Below, one piece after another: positions 37,606-46,216 of a DNA stretch of 58,252 nt (the first letter of the stretch is position 1; the number at the start of each line of letters is the position of its first letter). This stretch comes from Psychrobacter piscatorii (GTDB lineage: Bacteria; Pseudomonadota; Gammaproteobacteria; Pseudomonadales; Moraxellaceae): contig NZ_LNDJ01000024.1 in the NCBI RefSeq assembly GCF_001444505.1, positions 1-58,252 of the forward strand, written 5' to 3'. The notes beneath the pieces are model-generated. The model ran no database searches and was not told where the DNA came from. It saw only the letters and a list, made by a program, of their open reading frames with translations. Made by a program: the position numbers and the translations under genes.

Positions 37606-39108
37606 TTAAAAGACCGATTCAAACGCACCCAATTCTACTTGGATAGATTTGGTCTGAGTATAATGCTCAAGCGCCTCGATACCATTTTCACGGCCAACGC
37701 CTGAGTGCTTGTAGCCACCCACTGGCATCTGTGCCGCTGACTCACCCCACGTGTTCAACCAGCAAATACCCGCTTCGATCTGAGCAATGACGCGATGCGC
37801 ACGCTTTAAATCAGTCGTCACCACTCCAGCTGCTAAGCCATAATCGGTGTCGTTGGCGCGGCGAATGACTTCATCTTCGCTCTCATAGGTCAGTATTGAC
37901 ATCACTGGACCAAAGATTTCCTCACGGACGATGGTCATATCATCGCTGCAATCTGTAAATACCGTCGGCTCAACAAAGGCACCGTTTGCAAGCTCGTCTG
38001 TCGTGACACGTGCGCCGCCCGTTAGTAAACGTGCGCCGCCCTTTTTGCCTTGTTCGATATAGCCAAGTACGCGCTCCATATGCGGGAAGCTGACCAATGG
38101 ACCCATGTTGATGTTCTCATCCATCGGATCGCCCAATTTAATACGCTCAACACGCGTTAAGATGGCTTGTTCGAATTTGGCTTGTAGCGACTTAGGGACA
38201 AATACGCGCGTGCCGTTGGTACATACCTGACCGGTACTATAAAAATTCGCCATCATAGCGATATCAGCCGCGGTATCAATATCAGCATCATCAAATATGA
38301 TCAATGGTGACTTACCGCCAAGCTCTAAGGTCACATCTTTTAGCGATGAGCTTGCCGCGCTCGACATGACCTTTTTACCCGTCGGCACACCACCAGTGAA
38401 TGATACCTTGGCGATATCTGGATGATTGGTCAGTGCTTGGCCTACTTCGTAGTTGCCTTGCACGACATTGAACACACCATCTGGCAGTCCCGCTTCTGTC
38501 AGGATTTCTGCCAGTCTTAAGGCAGTCAACGGCGTGACTTCTGATGGTTTAAAGATCATCGCATTACCAGCAGCCAATGCAGGCGCGGCTTTCCACATCG
38601 CAATCTGAATCGGATAGTTCCATGCGCCAATACCTGCGACCACACCCAGCGGCTCGCGGCGAGTATAGACAAAGCTCGTGTCACGCAGTGGAATCTGACG
38701 ACCTTCAATCATGGGTGCAAGTCCTGCATAGTACTCAACCACATCAGCACCCGTGACGATATCGACATACTTTGTCTCAGAGTAGGCTTTGCCCGTGTCT
38801 TTGGTCTCAAGTAATGCGAGCACATCGTTGCGCGCGCGTAATATCTCAACAGCTTTTGAGAGAATACGACCACGCTCAACGGTGGTCATCGCCGCCCAGA
38901 TTTTTTGACCTTTATGAGCCGCTTTGACCGCATCATCAATCTGCTCATTGGTGGTTTGCTGAATGGTTGCCAGCACTTCACCTGTCGCTGGATTGATATC
39001 TTCAAAAGTGGCGAGCGTGTCATCGACCGCTAAGTAGCGACCATTAATATAGGCAGTTTGCACTTGTTCTAAATCGATAATGTCTGTCAAATTGTTGATA
39101 TCTGTCAT
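37606..39108 (-). CDS. betB: Betaine aldehyde dehydrogenase
   Basis: This 500-residue NAD(P)-dependent aldehyde dehydrogenase converts betaine aldehyde to glycine betaine. Catalytic Glu is in [12 protein letters not shown] (about residue 265) and catalytic Cys in [14 protein letters not shown] (about residue 299); [19 protein letters not shown] marks the cofactor site. CAAGGAG precedes the ATG at 39108, so the longer open frame from 39150 is not used. It lies between betI and betA in the usual order, with 92-bp and 106-bp gaps. Confidence 0.94.
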   Translation of the reverse strand: MTDINNLTDIIDLEQVQTAYINGRYLAVDDTLATFEDINPATGEVLATIQQTTNEQIDDAVKAAHKGQKIWAAMTTVERGRILSKAVEILRARNDVLALLETKDTGKAYSETKYVDIVTGADVVEYYAGLAPMIEGRQIPLRDTSFVYTRREPLGVVAGIGAWNYPIQIAMWKAAPALAAGNAMIFKPSEVTPLTALRLAEILTEAGLPDGVFNVVQGNYEVGQALTNHPDIAKVSFTGGVPTGKKVMSSAASSSLKDVTLELGGKSPLIIFDDADIDTAADIAMMANFYSTGQVCTNGTRVFVPKSLQAKFEQAILTRVERIKLGDPMDENINMGPLVSFPHMERVLGYIEQGKKGGARLLTGGARVTTDELANGAFVEPTVFTDCSDDMTIVREEIFGPVMSILTYESEDEVIRRANDTDYGLAAGVVTTDLKRAHRVIAQIEAGICWLNTWGESAAQMPVGGYKHSGVGRENGIEALEHYTQTKSIQVELGAFESVF

Positions 39109-39214
39109 AAATACTCCTTGGGACGATTGATAAAAGCGGCAATAAAACACCCTTTTACCAAATCATATCGTCATTGTTAAAATTCTAAAGTTGGATGGTT
39201 AGCAATCCAGATAT

Positions 39215-39808
39215 TTATTGACCCGAACGATTGTCAAAGTCAGGTTGCGTCATTTTTATCAATCGATCATGTAGCGATTTTTTATCTGATATGTTGATAC
39301 CTGAAAAGTCGGAGAGCCAAATTCCATCAGCGACCAGACGAGCCATACATAGGGTTTCAGTATCGTCAGTGGCGGCATGTTTTTCTAACTGCGTGTTGGC
39401 CCATTTGGCCCACAGCTCACGTAGCTCACTATCACCTAGCATCAATACATATAAGGTGGCTTGGTTGTCGTATTCTTCTTGCGCTTTTTCGCCCAGACTG
39501 ATGGTGGCATCGATATAAGCACGGGTAAAAGCGCCATGACTCACAGGATCTTTTGCCATAGCGGCCTCGACTTCTGCCTCAAATTTCGCCATTGCATCAT
39601 CGAACACTTCAAGCACAAGGGCATTTTTTGTTGCAAAATGATGCATCACACCGCCCTTTGTCACGCCTGCCGCATCAGCGACTGCCTGAAACGTCACTTT
39701 AGATAGCCCTTGCTCAAGCGTGATCCGTGCTGCTTGATCGAGCAGAGCACGGCGAACCACTTCTGGCTGTTTTTTACGCTTATAAGGATTTTCTATTTCT
39801 ACACTCAT
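39215..39808 (-). CDS. betI: TetR-family repressor of betaine synthesis
   Basis: This 197-residue regulator starts with a TetR helix-turn-helix (about residues 12-65: KVTFQAVADAAGVTKGGVMH) and the typical PEVVRRALLDQAARITLEQG lead-in. BetI proteins repress bet genes and release DNA on binding choline. Length and position before betB agree. Its ATG is one base after the stop of the upstream SMR gene, implying translational coupling. I could not identify a clear palindromic BetI operator upstream. Confidence 0.88.
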   Translation of the reverse strand: MSVEIENPYKRKKQPEVVRRALLDQAARITLEQGLSKVTFQAVADAAGVTKGGVMHHFATKNALVLEVFDDAMAKFEAEVEAAMAKDPVSHGAFTRAYIDATISLGEKAQEEYDNQATLYVLMLGDSELRELWAKWANTQLEKHAATDDTETLCMARLVADGIWLSDFSGINISDKKSLHDRLIKMTQPDFDNRSGQ

Positions 39809-39809
39809 A

Positions 39810-40154
39810 TCAATGCACCACAGAATTAGACAATAAATTCATTACAACGACACCGCCAACGATCATGGCAATGCCAACCACTGCTGCCGTATCAAGGGTT
39901 TGCTTAAATAGCACCAAGCCTGCAAGCGATGTGAGCACAATGCCCAACCCGCCCCATAACGCATAAGCAATGCCTAGCGGTATCACCTTGAGTGTCTGTG
40001 CCAATAAATAAAATGAGAGCGCATACAGCGCCCCCATCATCAGCGTCGGCCCTAAACGGGTAAACTGCTCTGATTTCACCAAAAATGTCGTCCCTACCAC
40101 CTCACATATAATGGCAATGGTTAGGTAACCGTAGGCAATCGTAGTAGGACTCAT
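39810..40154 (-). CDS. Small multidrug resistance (EmrE-type) transporter
   Basis: This 114-residue four-helix membrane protein has the conserved Glu14-type residue in AIICEVVGTTFLVKSEQFT (about residue 14) and the WG motif in IPLGIAYALWGGLGIVLTS, both hallmarks of EmrE-like quaternary-ammonium/proton antiporters. The start at 40154 (MSPTT) is preferred to 40211 because AAAGGCGG lies upstream and it aligns with the family N-terminus. The gene ends one base before betI in the same direction and so probably heads the bet operon. E. coli EmrE is reported to move betaine and choline, so a role in quaternary amine osmolyte export is plausible. Confidence 0.88.
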   Translation of the reverse strand: MSPTTIAYGYLTIAIICEVVGTTFLVKSEQFTRLGPTLMMGALYALSFYLLAQTLKVIPLGIAYALWGGLGIVLTSLAGLVLFKQTLDTAAVVGIAMIVGGVVVMNLLSNSVVH

Positions 40155-40540
40155 CTTTTGCGCACCGCCTTTATTTAAACAACTGCTAATAAAACATAGC
40201 AAAGAAACCACATGGTCGGTATTTTATAGAGTTCTGTTACCAATGTGAAGGGCTGTCTTGCAACTTTATTGTGTCAAAGCATGTAGTAATGGCTTTTATT
40301 TCAAGATAGAACTGTTTTTATTACCTGCTTTGTCTTACGATCTAAATACTCGCGTGCGCTTTTTGCGCATTCTTCTACGTAACGTCTTTTATTTTTATAA
40401 GTGTACGTATCATTGTGAGCAAATCGGCCTATTTACGCCCCTATTAAACGAGCAGAGGCGCTGAAACGTCCTATCTGATAAGGGATAAACGCCTATTTCT
40501 ACTAATTGCGATAATATTTATAATTTATCTCAGAATAAGG
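40155..40540. other. Gene-free region between the bet operon and tRNA-Asn
   Basis: About 385 bases that must contain the leftward promoter of the SMR-betIBA operon. I see no clear TetR-type palindrome. A 68-codon frame at 40258-40464 has no ribosome binding site and is Cys/Leu/Phe/Tyr-rich, so it is not called. Confidence 0.45.
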
Positions 40541-40569
40541 TTGACAGCCTTTAACGACTTGGCTAAAAT
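40541..40569 (+). promoter_or_regulatory. Sigma-70 promoter of tRNA-Asn
   Basis: TTGACA (40541-40546), 17-bp spacer and TAAAAT (40564-40569) are close to consensus, followed by a G/C-containing start region (GTGCCCC) like the discriminators of stable-RNA promoters. Confidence 0.82.
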
Positions 40570-40646
40570 GTGCCCCACATAACGCGAACAAGCCAAGTAA
40601 TGACTGTTTTATAAAGCTTGAAACACTTGCAGTTATGACAGCTTAT

Positions 40647-40722
40647 TCTCCAATAGCTCAGTTGGTAGAGCAACGGACTGTTAATCCGTGTGTCCCTGGT
40701 TCGAGCCCAGGTTGGAGAGCCA
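40647..40722 (+). tRNA. tRNA-Asn (GTT)
   Basis: The 76-nt sequence folds into a full cloverleaf. The acceptor TCTCCAA pairs with TTGGAGA, with discriminator G and encoded CCA. The D-arm is AGCTCAGTTGGTAGAGC, the anticodon loop CTGTTAA carries GTT, and the T-loop is GTTCGAGCC. It reads AAC and AAU codons. A strong promoter precedes it and a terminator follows 8 bases later. Confidence 0.97.
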
Positions 40723-40728
40723 TATACT

Positions 40729-40764
40729 AAAAACCTTCATCACTATTTGATGAAGGTTTTTTTT
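40729..40764 (+). terminator. Intrinsic terminator after tRNA-Asn
   Basis: AACCTTCATC (about 40732-40741) pairs with GATGAAGGTT (about 40749-40758), followed by a T8-like tract and preceded by A residues. It is a near-perfect hairpin. Confidence 0.88.
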
Positions 40765-40913
40765 ATTGTTGCCGTTTTCATATTGACTGATCATAATATT
40801 CGCATGGCAGCTGTGTTCTTTTTAGCATTTTTGTTGTATGGTAAGATTAGTTTTGATTGGGTTCGTTTTTGTTTGAGTGTTTTACCCCTACTCACTAAAA
40901 ATAATGGTTTATT

Positions 40914-41246
40914 ATGATACCTGTACGTGTAAAAAATAAGTTCTCTGATCATCCGCAAAAAATCATGCGCCCGATCAGTATTCGGTTGTCTGAAGAAATG
41001 ATTGCCCTATTAGAAACAACCAGCTCAGAATTGGGTTTTAAGCGCATTCAAGGGCTTATCCGTCTTTATATTCGTCAAGGACTCGATCGTGACCATCAAG
41101 ATTATACGCTCGCTCATGACGAAGTATTTATTGAGACGTTACGTAAGCGCGGTGTGAGCCAGCGCATCATCGATGAGGCAATCGTTGTGACCCATAACAA
41201 CAATATCTCTCACTCTTTATCTGAATTGCAAGACAGCGATCAATAA
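40914..41246 (+). CDS. Ribbon-helix-helix-like small protein
   Basis: This 110-residue basic-then-acidic protein has the segment RPISIRLSEEMIALLETTSS (about residues 20-39), the beta strand plus helix pattern of Arc/MetJ/CopG-type DNA-binding proteins, followed by FKRIQGLIRLYIRQGL. The C-terminal half is probably helical and has no recognised domain. It may be a transcriptional regulator, or the antitoxin half of a lost pair, since no toxin gene is adjacent. No strong ribosome binding site is visible before 40914, and a start at the downstream Met (MRPIS) is possible. The terminator at 41328 is its likely end. Confidence 0.6.
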   Translation: MIPVRVKNKFSDHPQKIMRPISIRLSEEMIALLETTSSELGFKRIQGLIRLYIRQGLDRDHQDYTLAHDEVFIETLRKRGVSQRIIDEAIVVTHNNNISHSLSELQDSDQ

Positions 41247-41327
41247 TATCCTTCATCAGTCGTATTAATCATAACGATCTGGCTGAGATTGACTGAGACT
41301 CTAAAACGTTGTCACTATTTTTATCAA

Positions 41328-41366
41328 AAAGACCAAGTCTGCTCACGCAAGCTTGGTCTTTTTTGT
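41328..41366. terminator. Intrinsic terminator, bidirectional
   Basis: GACCAAG (41333-41339) pairs with CTTGGTC (41354-41360), flanked by AAAAA and TTTTTT. The rest of the 41247-41598 gap carries the promoter region for the next gene and shows no other element. Confidence 0.85.
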
Positions 41367-41598
41367 GGCTATTATAAAGGTGAGATTGCAATTTATAGAT
41401 TAACCTTGCTCTCTGAACTTTTTTTTGCCTCATACCGACACGCATTTACTCTTTGACCTTATCGTACGTTTGCGACTGTGGTTAGCGATAACTAAACAAA
41501 ACCTGTTCCCAAACACGGTATATTAAGAAAATAGTCTCAATGATTGGGGTGCATCCTCAATTTCAATATGAGGATGAAAATGTATAAGGAGAGGTACG

Positions 41599-42330
41599 AT
41601 GATGGGGTTACAGCAGCATTTTTATAAAACGTTGTGTCTGACTATGGCAGTCGCCATGCTAGCGATAGCACCGGGTTGCTCGTCGCCGCAAACGGATCCA
41701 GACCAAAAAACCATACCGACTGACTCTGATCAATGGCAAAAAAAACTGGGACAGACTTTTGAGCAATTACCTGCCGACGATCAGCAGCTACTCAGTCGAT
41801 ATATGCTACGCATGAAGCTTAGCGATGCGTATGAATCGGGCGCCATGCCGCGCACCACTATCAAGCAGGCCCTCATACAACAGCGTGAGTACGAGCGGCT
41901 GCATCCTAATAATCCAACAGGCAAGAAAAGTCCTATTGTGAAAGGTCAAACAGCAAATGCGACGGCACAGACGTATCCTGTCGCTCTCCTACCGATTAAG
42001 ACTAGTGATAGCGATAGCTTAAACCAAGTCAAAATGCAGTTTATGCTATCCAACCATGGAGACGTTGCAATACAAAGTTTTCAAGGCACACTAACCATGA
42101 AAGACGCCAACCTGAAACAAGGCAAAGACTTCAATGTTCCTCTCATACAATTTGATCCAGCCATCGAGCCAGAACAATCTGGCAAGATCATCATCGAGAG
42201 TAGTATTGAAGACATCAATGTCATGCGCGCCATTAAAAACACGAAGAATATGACGATCGAGATTAAAGAAGGCACACTTATATTGGCAGATGATCAAAGC
42301 ATTGAGTTTGGCAATTCATTAGCTAAATAG
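41599..42330 (+). CDS. Putative lipoprotein of unknown function
   Basis: This 243-residue protein has a hydrophobic signal segment (LCLTMAVAMLAIAPGCSSP) with a lipobox-like APGC at Cys28. The mature protein starts with a helical region (WQKKLGQTFEQLPADDQQL), which includes a RYMLRMKLSDAYESGAMPRTTI stretch, and ends in a beta-rich domain with a FxxN-type pattern (VKMQFMLSNHGDVAIQSFQGTLTMKD). The C-terminal half may adopt an immunoglobulin-like fold (inference). GGAGAGG precedes the ATG. I do not recognise the family; a DUF assignment would need a profile search. Confidence 0.65.
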   Translation: MMGLQQHFYKTLCLTMAVAMLAIAPGCSSPQTDPDQKTIPTDSDQWQKKLGQTFEQLPADDQQLLSRYMLRMKLSDAYESGAMPRTTIKQALIQQREYERLHPNNPTGKKSPIVKGQTANATAQTYPVALLPIKTSDSDSLNQVKMQFMLSNHGDVAIQSFQGTLTMKDANLKQGKDFNVPLIQFDPAIEPEQSGKIIIESSIEDINVMRAIKNTKNMTIEIKEGTLILADDQSIEFGNSLAK

Positions 42331-42400
42331 TGGGACTGCGCATCATTTGATCTTTTATGAGGTTTATAGAGCCTGTCGTCCAGTATTTATAAAATACACC

Positions 42401-42439
42401 ATAAAAAAAGCCCCAATCATTACTGATTGGGGCTTTTTA
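42401..42439. terminator. Bidirectional terminator between the lipoprotein gene and tRNA-Ser
   Basis: AGCCCCAATCA (42409-42419) pairs perfectly with TGATTGGGGCT (42424-42434), with A residues on the left and T residues on the right. It serves both converging transcripts. Confidence 0.92.
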
Positions 42440-42444
42440 GCATT

Positions 42445-42535
42445 TGGCGGAGACGGAGAGATTCGAACTCTCGAAGGGCTATGAACCCTTGCCGGTTTTC
42501 AAGACCGGTGCATTCAACCGCTCTGCCACGTCTCC
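42445..42535 (-). tRNA. tRNA-Ser (TGA)
   Basis: This is a 91-nt class II tRNA with an acceptor GGAGACG/CGTCTCC, discriminator G and encoded CCA. The anticodon stem CCGGT/ACCGG brackets the loop CTTGAAA with TGA, the long variable arm is AAGGG-TTCAT-AGCCCTT-like, and the T-loop is GTTCGAATC. It decodes UCA and other UCN codons. It lies directly beside the shared terminator. Confidence 0.97.
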
Positions 42536-42627
42536 ATTGGTGCATCATTATATAGATATACTTTTATAATGCAAGCCCCTAATCTAAAAAAATTCAATTA
42601 ATTTGCAAATACCTTTGAATCACTGGT

Positions 42628-43776
42628 TTATCGCTTGCTTGAGGCCAGATGCAGGCACATATCGAGCAGTCTGTTGGCATAACCCCATTCATTATCGTAC
42701 CACGCAAAAACCTTGTACTGCTCGCCTACTTGCATGAGCTGCTGACCATCTATGATAAGCGACTCAGTTTGATGAATAAAATCACTAGAGACCAACGGCT
42801 CATCCATATAAGCCATGATGTCACATAAATGCGTCTGACTGGCAGATTGAAGGGCGTCACGGATAGCATCAACGCTGACCTCTGGCGTATCAAATACAAA
42901 GGTCACATCAATCGCTGCCACATCGATGGTGGGCACCCGTATTGAATGTCCATTTATTTTGCCCGCCATCGCTGGCAATACCCGCTCCGTCGCAGCAATA
43001 CTACTCGAGGTCGTTGGGATAATATTGTAGCCAGAAGCACGCGCCCGTCTGGGATCTCGATGCGCTTGATCGAGCACCGTCTGATCGGCGGTAACCGCAT
43101 GAATCTCTGTCATCATAGCGGACTTGACGCCGAACGCTTTATCCAATGTGTCAATCAGTGGCACCAGTGCCTGCGTGGTACAAGAAACGCTGGAGATAAT
43201 CGGTAGATCAAGCATGAGCGCATCTGTATTGACCCCCATAACGATACAAGCATCCACATCATCGAATGGCGCTGCACCGATGATCACCTGTTGTGCGCCT
43301 GCATGGATGTGCAGCATCGCTTGCTCATACGAGCGAAAGTGACCCGTGCACTCTAGTACCACATCGACCCCTAGCGACTGCCAAGGTAGGTTTTGTGGAT
43401 TGGGTTCTGAGAGCATATTGATGCAATAGGTCAGAGTGTTTTTGGTGAGACAGAGCTGAGTTTTATGCTCATTATCGGCCCCGCTCTCGATAATATCAGC
43501 ACTGACCCCCAAGCGGCTTAAGCGACCATGCGTGCTATCAAATTTTAATAAATGCAACAAAATATCTGCTGGTGCCAAGTCATTAATCGCGACTACATGG
43601 ATTGCACGTCCTAATACTTCAAAGCGCTCTAGCAAGGCGCGCAGTACATTGCGCCCGATACGACCAAAACCATTAATAGCCACTCTCAATGGCTGTGAGT
43701 GCTCACCAGTGGTACGATAGGTCGCCGCTATCGGGTCAGAGGTCAGTTGATAAGTGGCGCTAGAAAAATCAGGCAT
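42628..43776 (-). CDS. Erythrose-4-phosphate / glyceraldehyde-3-phosphate dehydrogenase-like protein
   Basis: This 382-residue GAPDH-superfamily enzyme has NAD-binding VAINGFGRIGRNVLRALL (about residues 32-49) and the catalytic SSVSCTTQALVPL, with Cys at about residue 200 and His in MTEIHAVTADQTV. The adjacent substrate-loop residue is Gln where GAPDH and Epd normally have Asn (SCTTN). LRRTRAS-like DPRRARASGYNIIP and NLPWQSLGVDVVLECTG resemble E. coli Epd, which makes 4-phosphoerythronate for pyridoxal phosphate. The protein has an N-terminal extension of about 30 residues and a C-terminal extension. Epd function is likelier than GapA, but not settled. Confidence 0.75.
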   Translation of the reverse strand: MPDFSSATYQLTSDPIAATYRTTGEHSQPLRVAINGFGRIGRNVLRALLERFEVLGRAIHVVAINDLAPADILLHLLKFDSTHGRLSRLGVSADIIESGADNEHKTQLCLTKNTLTYCINMLSEPNPQNLPWQSLGVDVVLECTGHFRSYEQAMLHIHAGAQQVIIGAAPFDDVDACIVMGVNTDALMLDLPIISSVSCTTQALVPLIDTLDKAFGVKSAMMTEIHAVTADQTVLDQAHRDPRRARASGYNIIPTTSSSIAATERVLPAMAGKINGHSIRVPTIDVAAIDVTFVFDTPEVSVDAIRDALQSASQTHLCDIMAYMDEPLVSSDFIHQTESLIIDGQQLMQVGEQYKVFAWYDNEWGYANRLLDMCLHLASSKR

Positions 43777-43874
43777 AAAAGATATCGCTATAAAGGGATA
43801 TAAAGAATGAGCGTTGTCGCTTTAGACACGCTCTAATAGTTGGTTCAATATTTTTTGTTCAAAAAACCGACAGT

Positions 43875-43943
43875 GTCATAAAATCTATCTTGTCATAAAA
43901 TCTATCTTGTCATAACAAACTATCTTGTCATAACAAACTATGG
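43875..43943. repeat. Four imperfect 17-18 bp tandem repeats downstream of the helicase gene
   Basis: GTCATAAAATCTATCTT occurs twice in direct succession (43875-43891, 43892-43908), followed by GTCATAACAAACTATCTT (43909-43926) and GTCATAACAAACTATGG (43927-43943). The last copy overlaps the stop codon of the helicase gene (43938-43940). It lies between two leftward genes and in the promoter region of the dehydrogenase gene. Confidence 0.85.
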
Positions 43944-45875
43944 CGTGATAAAAATCAATGCCAAACGAATGGTGTTGTAGTCAATGCTTTGCTTGAGATG
44001 ATCGAATATCGGACGCAGTTTGATACTGCCATCATCATTGAAGTCGTTTGGGTTATTGGCAACTTTGATGGCGACATAAGCGTTGCCAACCGCTGTCATG
44101 ATCTCATCATCTGGACGCAGATGATCGCAGGCAAGGCTTGGATCTTGTGATTTTAGCTCGCCGATGTGGCGCATGATGGTGGACTGTGATAGTTGACGCG
44201 CTTGTGAGATTTCCGCAATAGTCAAGCTCTCTTCTAATAGCACTCTGGTTGCAAGCAAAGTGCTCTCTGATTTGTCAGAGACTTGATTGCCTAATTTCTG
44301 TTTTTTATCGATTTGCGCTTGTTGCTGTTCGCGGCGCTTTTTTTGCAGCGCGGCATAGGCGTCAATCACGGATTGACTGAGCGTACCACCTGACTTTAAA
44401 ACAAACTTCTCATGCGCCTGCTGCATACTTTCTTCATCCAGCATCGCATAGTTGGCATCAGCCTCTTCAGACAGGACCAAAAACCGCTTGTCTGCGCCGC
44501 GTGCCAGTGGATCAAGTTGCAAGCTCATGTCATTCATACCCAGTAGCTGCAATCCTGCCAGCGATTTGAGACGTGATAAGGCCACATAACCTTGTCCCAA
44601 CTCAAAGGTACGCGATAAATCAATCTCAGCCGCATCGAGGGTCATGCCTTGCGACTTATGAATGGTGATCGCCCATGCCAGACACAGTGGCACTTGTAAG
44701 TAACTTGCCAGCACCTCACCCGTCTCATCTTCGATGATCCACTCCTCAGGCTCAGCGATGACTTCTCGTCCTGAATTAAGCCGCACGACAGGCATTTTCT
44801 GGGTCGTTGGTTTCTTCGACTTTGGCTTTTCTTTGTCTTTTTTAGCAGCGGACTTCTTAGCTTTTGCCGTTTTTTCGCCAGCAGCTTCCTCATCAATGTC
44901 ATCGCTGCTATCGTCTTCGATTAACGCGTCACTACTTTCCTTATCCTCTATTTTGACCGCAGCAAAACCAATCAGCTCACCCATCGTCCCGTTGGACACC
45001 CCAAGCTCGGCATTGTTTTTGATAAACATGACCTTGGCGCCCACCTTGAGAACCAACTCGTCTTGAGTACGTACGGTCTTTTTTAAGGTTTCAACCAGCT
45101 TACTATCGCCCGTGGTTGTGGCTTCAAAACGCATCATCTCACCGTCTAACAGTGCCAGCTCCTTGTCATTAATCTTATTGACATTGAGATTGTGCGTGTA
45201 CAGGCGAGTACGCTTGATATCGACGCTTTGATCGTAAGTATTCTCTAAAGCGGCAATCGCCTCAAAGGTCACTTCCTGACGACGGATTTGGTTGAGAATA
45301 TCATCTAAGTCTAAACCGCCATTTGCCGCTTCGCTAACCTGTCGATGCTGCTCTGACAGATAGCAAATATGAAATTTGGCATCGAGCCACGCCTCAGACA
45401 TAAAGGCGAACTTTTCACGATTGCTCTCGCCTTTACTACCTATTGGCGGTAACTGAAAAAAGTCTCCTGCGACTACTACCTGAATACCGCCAAAGGCTTT
45501 GTCGTTTTTGCGAATATGCTTGAGCACTTGGCTGACCAAGTTAAGCTGCTTGGCATGTAGCATCGATATCTCATCGATGACCAGTACTGCCGTGTCTTTT
45601 AATCTGTCTGCCAAAAACTGCTTACGAGATAAATTGGTCAAATCTCGGTCGCTCAGCTCATCTTTGATACCAATACCCGACCAACTATGAATCGTCGTGC
45701 CGTTCATGTGGGTGGCAGCGATACCGGTACTGGCTGTGACTGCAACCGGTACACGGCGAGCGCGCAGATAATCAATGTATTGATTGAGCGTATAAGTCTT
45801 ACCTGAACCTGCTGAGCCAGTCAAAAAGACGTTTTGACCTGTTTTTAGAATATCAAGAGCAGAAGATTGACGCAT
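43938..45875 (-). CDS. PIF1-like DNA helicase with C-terminal helix-turn-helix
   Basis: This 645-residue superfamily 1 helicase of the PIF1/RecD2 branch has Walker A GSAGSGKTYTLNQYI (about residues 18-32), Walker B LVIDEISMLH (about residues 97-106), a GDFFQLPPIG motif III, LSEQHRQ, and the C-terminal ITIHKSQGMTLDAAEIDL motif V region and VALSRLKSL. A highly charged insert (about residues 330-390, Asp/Glu runs, then Lys-rich) divides the core. The C-terminal 110 residues contain a putative helix-turn-helix (LTIAEISQARQLSQSTIMRH), as in C-terminal HTH domains of RQC-type helicases. Start is taken at Met of MRQSSALD. It probably acts in replication or repair. Confidence 0.85.
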   Translation of the reverse strand: MRQSSALDILKTGQNVFLTGSAGSGKTYTLNQYIDYLRARRVPVAVTASTGIAATHMNGTTIHSWSGIGIKDELSDRDLTNLSRKQFLADRLKDTAVLVIDEISMLHAKQLNLVSQVLKHIRKNDKAFGGIQVVVAGDFFQLPPIGSKGESNREKFAFMSEAWLDAKFHICYLSEQHRQVSEAANGGLDLDDILNQIRRQEVTFEAIAALENTYDQSVDIKRTRLYTHNLNVNKINDKELALLDGEMMRFEATTTGDSKLVETLKKTVRTQDELVLKVGAKVMFIKNNAELGVSNGTMGELIGFAAVKIEDKESSDALIEDDSSDDIDEEAAGEKTAKAKKSAAKKDKEKPKSKKPTTQKMPVVRLNSGREVIAEPEEWIIEDETGEVLASYLQVPLCLAWAITIHKSQGMTLDAAEIDLSRTFELGQGYVALSRLKSLAGLQLLGMNDMSLQLDPLARGADKRFLVLSEEADANYAMLDEESMQQAHEKFVLKSGGTLSQSVIDAYAALQKKRREQQQAQIDKKQKLGNQVSDKSESTLLATRVLLEESLTIAEISQARQLSQSTIMRHIGELKSQDPSLACDHLRPDDEIMTAVGNAYVAIKVANNPNDFNDDGSIKLRPIFDHLKQSIDYNTIRLALIFITP

Positions 45876-46141
45876 AGACCCAAACCAACCAATATTATGA
45901 AAAGAAATAGTATAAAAAAGAAAGCCGCTCTGGTTAATTAATTGACCACAGCAAGCCAAAGTAGATGCTCACAATTATAACAGCTGCATCCGCTTTGCGA
46001 ACCACTTTAACCGCCCTATATCGTATAACCGAAAGTTTTGTGATACAAATTATATCATTATAAAAAGTCATTATCGTTCTGCACAAAAGCTCAGTACGAT
46101 AGAATAATAAATTGGTTAGGAAGACCAAGGATTTATTTTTC

Positions 46142-46171
46142 AATGGCTATCTCTAAAATGGCTATCTCTAA
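46142..46171. repeat. 15-bp tandem duplication upstream of the aldehyde dehydrogenase gene
   Basis: AATGGCTATCTCTAA is present twice in succession (46142-46156 and 46157-46171). It lies 46-75 bp before the gene start, in its probable promoter-leader region. It may be a recent slippage event. Confidence 0.8.
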
Positions 46172-46216
46172 ATAGTCATATTTTAAATAACCAACATACA
46201 CAACAAGGAGTGGTTA

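Noticed and set aside
40258..40464. 68-codon open frame upstream of tRNA-Asn
   Set aside because: It has no ribosome binding site and a composition typical of non-coding sequence, and it lies in the bet promoter region.
40690..40917. 75-codon open frame starting in tRNA-Asn
   Set aside because: It overlaps the tRNA and its terminator, lacks a ribosome binding site and has no family resemblance.
40914..41246. Antitoxin of a toxin-antitoxin pair
   Set aside because: No toxin-like gene is adjacent; the ribbon-helix-helix pattern alone is not enough.
43875..43943. Possible CRISPR array
   Set aside because: The repeats are directly adjacent without spacers, imperfect and not next to cas genes; they are simple tandem repeats.
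44734..45066. Ser/Phe-rich 110-codon frame opposite the helicase
   Set aside because: It mirrors the charged insert of the helicase on the other strand and has no independent support.
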